A DNA stretch of 64,000 bases from Ardenticatenaceae bacterium (GTDB taxonomy: Bacteria > Chloroflexota > Anaerolineae > Promineifilales > Promineifilaceae). A program made the position numbers and the translations under genes. Position 1 is the first letter of the stretch. Every line of letters starts with the position of its first letter. A model generated the notes under the pieces. That model made no database searches. It saw only the letters and a program-made list of their open reading frames with translations, and had not been told where the DNA came from. Location: assembly GCA_020634455.1 (NCBI GenBank), contig JACKBQ010000001.1, positions 3,968,001 to 4,032,000 on the forward strand, given 5' to 3'. Positions 60,237-64,000 of the stretch are shown here, one piece after another.

Positions 60237-61207
60237 TTGATTACACATCGCTGTATGCGCAAATGTCCGTGACCCCGCTGGCTGGCTGGCTGGGGGAGTT
60301 GCCGGCGCAGGTGTCAGTGGCGTTGGCGGAGGGGCAACACGGCCGTTTACCTGAGTGGGACGCAGTTTTAAGCAATCTGCCTGCCGTGGCGCCATCCCAA
60401 ATCAATTTGCAGGATGGGGTCATCGTGGGGCAATCTGACGAGTTGTCCCCAGACCTGTTTGCCCGAATGGAGAGCCAACTCCGCCAACTCCACCCCTGGC
60501 GTAAAGGCCCTTTCGACCTGTTTGGCCTGCACATTGATACTGAGTGGCGCTCCGATTGGAAGTGGGATCGGTTAAAGGGCGGGATTGCGGATTTAAACGG
60601 CCGTCTCGTCCTGGACGTCGGTTGCGGCAATGGCTACCACTGCTGGCGCATGGCGGGGGCGGGAGCCAAACTGGTCATCGGACTGGACCCATTTTTGCTG
60701 TACGTGGCGCAGTACCAGGCCATCCGCCACTTTGTGGGCGACGATGTGCCCGCCTACGTGCTGCCGCTGGGCATTGAAGCGCTGCCAGACAGTTTAGCCG
60801 CCTTCGACACCGTTTTTTCAATGGGGGTACTGTATCATCGCCGCTCACCGCTAGACCATTTGCTCACGCTGCGCGAGGCGCTGCGCCCCGGCGGCGAACT
60901 GGTGCTGGAAACGCTCATCATCGAGGGGGAAGGGGGGCAGGTATTGGTGCCAGAGGGACGCTACGCCAAGATGCGCAACGTCTGGTTTATTCCCACGGTG
61001 GCTACGTTGCTTGCCTGGCTGCGCAAGTGCGGTTTTGTAGAAGAAAAGGTGCTGGACGTGACGCCCACGACTGTTCAGGAGCAGCGGCCTACGGAGTGGA
61101 TGTCGTTTAACTCACTGCCAGATTTTTTGGACAAAGAGGATGCTCGCCAGACGGTAGAGGGGTATCCGGCTCCGGTTCGGGCGGTTGTGGTGGCGAAACG
61201 GCCGTAA
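60233..61207 (+). CDS. cmoB: tRNA U34 carboxymethyltransferase CmoB
   Basis: A 324-residue partner of CmoA. The signature RKGPFDLFGLHIDTEWRSDWKWDR near residue 87 is nearly invariant in CmoB. The SAM site LDVGCGNGYHCWRMAG follows near 125, then VFSMGVLYHRRSPLDHL near 195 and EWMSFNSLPDFLD near 288. It transfers the carboxymethyl group to 5-hydroxyuridine 34. The stop overlaps an ACGGCCGT copy. Confidence 0.94.
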   Translation: MIDYTSLYAQMSVTPLAGWLGELPAQVSVALAEGQHGRLPEWDAVLSNLPAVAPSQINLQDGVIVGQSDELSPDLFARMESQLRQLHPWRKGPFDLFGLHIDTEWRSDWKWDRLKGGIADLNGRLVLDVGCGNGYHCWRMAGAGAKLVIGLDPFLLYVAQYQAIRHFVGDDVPAYVLPLGIEALPDSLAAFDTVFSMGVLYHRRSPLDHLLTLREALRPGGELVLETLIIEGEGGQVLVPEGRYAKMRNVWFIPTVATLLAWLRKCGFVEEKVLDVTPTTVQEQRPTEWMSFNSLPDFLDKEDARQTVEGYPAPVRAVVVAKRP

Positions 61208-61209
61208 GC

Positions 61210-61581
61210 TTATTTAGGAATATATTCTACACCCACGATTCCCTCAAAATCCGCATCCTGAGTCCACAGAGTGGCCTTATTGGCGCGTGCCGTTGCTAGG
61301 ATGATGCTATCAGCCATAGCGAGCTTGCTGGTGGTGGAAATTTGCGCGGCGTTGATCGCAATTTCTTGCGTTAATTCAATGTTGGTTCCCAAAGACATGA
61401 TTCCGACTGCTCGCAGTGCATCTTCTTCGCCCCGCTGGATCAGGATGCGCTTGAACACTTCGTACATGCAAATTGTGGGGATTAGCAGGCTGTCTGTTGC
61501 TTGAATGATTGGCGCGAACTTGGCTGCATTTGTATCGTTAGCAAAATACGCGAGCCAGCCCGAAGAATCTACGACATTCAT
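61210..61581 (-). CDS. vapC: PIN-domain VapC-like toxin
   Basis: A 123-residue PIN protein: VVDSSGWLAYFANDTNA, PTICMYEVFKRIL, LAMADSIILATARANKATLWTQDADF. Acidic metal-site residues Asp, Glu, Asp, Asp are present. It overlaps the AbrB-type antitoxin gene by four bases and converges with cmoB, ending two bases from its stop. Confidence 0.9.
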   Translation of the reverse strand: MNVVDSSGWLAYFANDTNAAKFAPIIQATDSLLIPTICMYEVFKRILIQRGEEDALRAVGIMSLGTNIELTQEIAINAAQISTTSKLAMADSIILATARANKATLWTQDADFEGIVGVEYIPK

Positions 61582-61790
61582 AGTTCCCGATCCACCTTTT
61601 CTCTTTGTGGATCCGTGTCAATTCCCTCGAACATGCCCAGTGCTTGTTCAATGGTGGGGACGACCACAACTCGCAAAGTTTGATCGTAAGGTATGAACAT
61701 GATTTTATTGCCAGGCTTCAGATTGAATTGTTCTCGAATTTGGCGTGGAATTACAACCTGATATTTAGATGAAATTGTCACTGCGTTCAT
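61578..61790 (-). CDS. AbrB/MazE-type antitoxin
   Basis: A 70-residue swapped-hairpin DNA-binding protein: MNAVTISSKYQVVIPRQIRE then FNLKPGNKIMFIPYDQTLRVV. Partner of the PIN toxin. GAGG lies about six bases before the ATG. Confidence 0.92.
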   Translation of the reverse strand: MNAVTISSKYQVVIPRQIREQFNLKPGNKIMFIPYDQTLRVVVVPTIEQALGMFEGIDTDPQREKVDREL

Positions 61791-61827
61791 GCTTTACCTC
61801 TTTGTATCAAATGAAAAACGTAAAGCG

Positions 61828-61857
61828 ATTGTAGCATAAGCTGTTATCTCTTTGCAA
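61828..61857 (-). promoter_or_regulatory. Promoter of the AbrB/PIN pair
   Basis: Minus-strand TTGCAA (61852-61857), 18 bases, TACAAT (61828-61833), with a leader of about 30 bases carrying the ribosome site. Confidence 0.6.
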
Positions 61858-61878
61858 AACAATAAAAAACGGTTGATC

Positions 61879-62088
61879 TTATCTGCATGGCGCGATTGGA
61901 TTAAGACAGCCTAAGATAGGTGGACTTGCATCCAGTAGCTCATATTCCCCAATTGCATAAACACCCCCACCAAACCCACAATCAAAATCCTTGCCGATTT
62001 GATTTACCTGAACACCATCTTCCTGAAATTCAAAGATAATGAAACAATCGCCAAAGTTTGAAGCCCAAACGGCAACATTTTTAAACAT
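61879..62088 (-). pseudogene. Out-of-frame C-terminal part of the adjoining lipoprotein
   Basis: This frame reads KNVAVWASNFGDCFIIFEFQ and on to GEYELLDASPPILGCLNPIAPCR, which looks like real protein sequence (balanced, Cys pairs, Gly-rich turn GFGGGVYAIGEY). It has no start signal of its own and directly continues the lipoprotein at 62004-62366 if one A is added to a run of five A near 62085 (minus strand). Confidence 0.65.
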
Positions 62089-62366
62089 GAAATTTCATAT
62101 GTGCCTGTGTAGTTATGATTGGGGTCAATGGTTTCGATTGGTTCAATCGTGGGTGTAGAATCATTTATTGCTTCAACGATTCGCGTTACCTCAACAGTTG
62201 TAATCTTTTGAATCTCTCGTGTAACTATTCTTGTAACAGGAACTTCAACTTGTTCGATAATGGCCGTTGTCTGCCCGTTTGATGATTGATTTGTACAGGC
62301 TGGCAAGGTGACAAATAAAAACAACAATGCCAAAAATACGAAATTGCCTGCAAGTTTGGAAACCAT
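62004..62366 (-). CDS. Lipoprotein with E/V/T-rich tether, C-terminus lost to frameshift
   Basis: Start set at 62366 behind AGGAG at nine bases. Signal peptide and lipobox TLPACTNQ (Cys near 21) are followed by a tether with VEVPVTRIVTREIQKITTVEV, like that of PhnD. After about residue 88 (NHNYTGTYEIS) the frame turns into implausible sequence; the sensible continuation is in another frame (61879-62088). So the full protein would be about 160 residues. Either a real mutation, a sequencing error in a homopolymer, or slippage. Confidence 0.75.
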   Translation of the reverse strand: MVSKLAGNFVFLALLFLFVTLPACTNQSSNGQTTAIIEQVEVPVTRIVTREIQKITTVEVTRIVEAINDSTPTIEPIETIDPNHNYTGTYEISCLKMLPFGLQTLAIVSLSLNFRKMVFR

Positions 62367-62377
62367 AAAACTTGCTC

Positions 62378-63433
62378 CTAGCTCTGTAAACTCTGTGGCT
62401 CTAAACTTGCTTCCGCCTTGTTCAGTCGCTCCAGGCGGCGCAAGGCAAAGAAGCCGAGGATAAACGGCAGCCAGAAGGTGAAGCCTCGGTACGCCAGTGT
62501 AATCGTCGCTGCGCTCTCGTCGGCAATGCCTAGCGAGGTCATGACCAAAATAAGAATGCCTTCCACAAAGCCTAAGCCGCCCGGCGTGGGGGAAATGAGG
62601 AAGAAGAGGATGCCGATGCTGTAGGTGGCCACCAGTACGCCCAAATTCATCTGAACGCCAAAGGCCAGGGCCACGAAGAACAAAATGAGCAGGTTGAGCA
62701 GTTCGTTGAACAAGGCAATGGCAAACGGCCGTAACGCCGGACCCCACCCCGCATGACGCAGCAAATAAATCGTGTGGCCCAGTTCATCGGCCAGGGCATC
62801 CGTTTGGGCAACAGTAAGGGGAACAGGGCGCTTAAGCCAGGCGGCAATACGTGCTGTCAGCCGCGTAACCCGGTGCAAAAGGGCGCTCAACCAATCAGGT
62901 GCCAGCCAGGCCAGCGCCAGAATTGCCACCAACAGCCCCGTAAAGCCAATCAGGATGATTGATTCCGCCACTTCAAACCATTGCAAATCGTGTACCAAAA
63001 ACAGGTGCAGCAGGCCAATGAGCAGCACCAGGGCAAACGAGCTGTACCACACAATCAGGTAAATGAGATTGGCCACCAGCACGGTGCCAACGGCCAGATT
63101 GCGCCGTCGCGCATCCTGAATAAACGGCACTGCTCCGGACAGCCCGCCGCTGGGTGCAGCCACGCTCATAAAGCGAGAAACCAGAAAAATAGCAGATAGC
63201 TTTTTCCGCTCAGGGGGGAGGTTCAAAATGTTGTAAATGCTACTGTAGAGGCGACCCTGATTTTGCACGATCAGGGCGAATAGAACAATGACAAACAGCA
63301 GATAATACCAGATGCCATTCCGTAAAACGGCGACAATATCCACTAATTGGCCTCGGTTGAGGTAAACAAAGCGAATAAACAGGATGGCCAATCCAGCGTA
63401 TAGCAGATGGCGCAGCGAAAGTTTTACTTTCAC
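62378..63433 (-). CDS. UPF0104/LPG-synthase-TM-like flippase-type membrane protein
   Basis: GTG start at 63433 behind GGGAG. The 351-residue protein has about eight helices with the family blocks RFMSVAAPSGGLSGAVPF near residue 88 and FLISPTPGGLGFVEGILILVM near 278. It is related to the protein at 56681-57652. The last ten residues (ASLEPQSLQS) are encoded by half of a CCACAGAG-family repeat, so the natural C-terminus was probably shorter. Eleven bases before the lipoprotein gene, so same operon. Confidence 0.85.
   Translation of the reverse strand: MKVKLSLRHLLYAGLAILFIRFVYLNRGQLVDIVAVLRNGIWYYLLFVIVLFALIVQNQGRLYSSIYNILNLPPERKKLSAIFLVSRFMSVAAPSGGLSGAVPFIQDARRRNLAVGTVLVANLIYLIVWYSSFALVLLIGLLHLFLVHDLQWFEVAESIILIGFTGLLVAILALAWLAPDWLSALLHRVTRLTARIAAWLKRPVPLTVAQTDALADELGHTIYLLRHAGWGPALRPFAIALFNELLNLLILFFVALAFGVQMNLGVLVATYSIGILFFLISPTPGGLGFVEGILILVMTSLGIADESAATITLAYRGFTFWLPFILGFFALRRLERLNKAEASLEPQSLQS
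62380..62404. repeat. Half element of the CCACAGAGG family forming a gene end
   Basis: GCTCTGTAAACTCTGTGGCT is the right half of the hairpin at 8325-8389 and overlaps the last codons and stop of the flippase-like gene. Confidence 0.6.
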
Positions 63434-63451
63434 AACTTCTCCCAGGCAAAA

Positions 63452-64000
63452 TTACTTTTGCAGATGGTTAAACTTTTGTTGGAATTTAGCTACTTTGGGC
63501 GCGACTACGACGCGGCAGTAGCCTTGCCCTGGATTGTTGGCGTAGTAATTTTGATGGTACTCCTCCGCCACGAAAAATTGGCCAATCGGCTCTACTTCTG
63601 TCACGATCGGCTTGTCCCAGATGTTGGCGGCGTTAAGTTCATTGATGAGGGATACGGCCGTTTCCCTTTGCCCCTCACTGTGATAAAAAATCGCCGACCG
63701 ATACTGCGTCCCCACATCAGCCCCCTGCCGATTGAGACTAGTTGGGTCGTGGATAGTGAAAAAAACCGATAACAGCTCTTCCAGCGAGACTTCCACTGGG
63801 TTAAACTTTATCTGCACGACCTCTGCATGGCCTGTCACTTCAGCGCACACCTGGCGGTAGGTAGGGTTCGCCATGTGGCCGCCCGCATAACCAGACAGCA
63901 CATCCGTCACGCCGCGCATTTCATCAAAAACTGCTTCCAAACACCAAAAACAACCACCACCCAACGTGATGGTCTCTTCCCGATTTTCATTTGTAGCCAT
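63452..64000 (-). CDS. msrA: Peptide methionine-S-sulfoxide reductase MsrA
   Basis: A 182-residue enzyme with the catalytic motif GGGCFWCLEAVFDEMRGV (Cys near residue 17), SGYAGGHMANPTYRQVC, GHAEVVQI, and the C-terminal GQGYCRVV with a resolving cysteine. It repairs methionine S-sulfoxide using thioredoxin. The ATG is the last codon of the window, so a longer N-terminus cannot be excluded. Confidence 0.93.
   Translation of the reverse strand: MATNENREETITLGGGCFWCLEAVFDEMRGVTDVLSGYAGGHMANPTYRQVCAEVTGHAEVVQIKFNPVEVSLEELLSVFFTIHDPTSLNRQGADVGTQYRSAIFYHSEGQRETAVSLINELNAANIWDKPIVTEVEPIGQFFVAEEYHQNYYANNPGQGYCRVVVAPKVAKFQQKFNHLQK

Noticed and set aside
62367..62747. Longer N-terminus for the lipoprotein at 62004
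   Set aside because: The extension lies inside the flippase-like gene in another frame; the AGGAG site and signal peptide place the start at 62366.
1..64000. tRNA or rRNA genes
   Set aside because: No stretch with tRNA cloverleaf landmarks or conserved rRNA sequence was noticed; a covariance search would be needed to be certain.

Overview
The window reads as a piece of a free-living Chloroflexota (Anaerolineae-like) chromosome, inferred from features seen here rather than from any marker gene. These are lipoproteins with long Glu/Val/Thr tethers, secreted proteins with Thr-Pro linkers, a SARP/BTAD regulator fused to an ATPase, TadE/TadG-type proteins, split-permease PhnCDE and MalFG transporters, and many tandem accessory toxin-antitoxin modules. 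No rRNA, tRNA, CRISPR array, integrase or transposase was found.

Layout. 1-15.5 kb: end of threonine synthase, a GtrB-like glycosyltransferase, a TolB-like propeller, a YfhO/GT-C fusion behind moaA, an LCP protein, a bifunctional homocysteine methyltransferase/MTHFR, a C39-like peptidase, a HAD hydrolase, and a serB/class V aminotransferase pair. 15.6-28 kb: a NERD protein, a phosphonate-type ABC operon (phnD, phnC, two phnE, then an IMPase) and a sugar ABC operon (malF- and malG-like permeases plus binding protein) without its own ATPase. 28.3-36.8 kb: a large secreted nuclease, an SPFH protein, an AHSA1-PDZ-DinB fusion under tandem operators, an MBL hydrolase and an ArsR-type regulator. 36.9-46.1 kb: six minus-strand genes for TadE/TadG/Flp-like proteins, several fused to extracellular binding domains. 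46.3-53.7 kb: a SARP-ATPase, a polytopic membrane ATPase, and a locus of repeated cassettes carrying two toxin-antitoxin pairs. 53.9-64 kb: fused E1 alpha-beta dehydrogenase, a HigBA-like pair, two flippase-like membrane proteins, a phosphodiesterase, cmoA-cmoB, an AbrB/PIN pair, a frameshifted lipoprotein and msrA.

Three signals stand out. First, the octamer palindrome ACGGCCGT is massively over-represented (23 exact copies counted by eye in the first 10 kb, where chance predicts fewer than one). It lies in all reading frames and in intergenic DNA, but is almost absent from the Tad-like cluster. Second, two toxin-antitoxin loci sit directly behind a host gene and are flanked by a second, diverged copy of that gene's 3' end (50638-50720 with 52229-52311, and 56681-56740 with 55982-56041). 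This suggests an insertion or duplication mechanism that rebuilds the 3' end of the target. Third, most intergenic gaps hold one of a few formulaic hairpin families, one of which also appears in frame inside the SARP gene.

Many gene starts were moved inward from the longest possible frame on the basis of Shine-Dalgarno sites, signal peptides or family starts; each case is stated in its entry.
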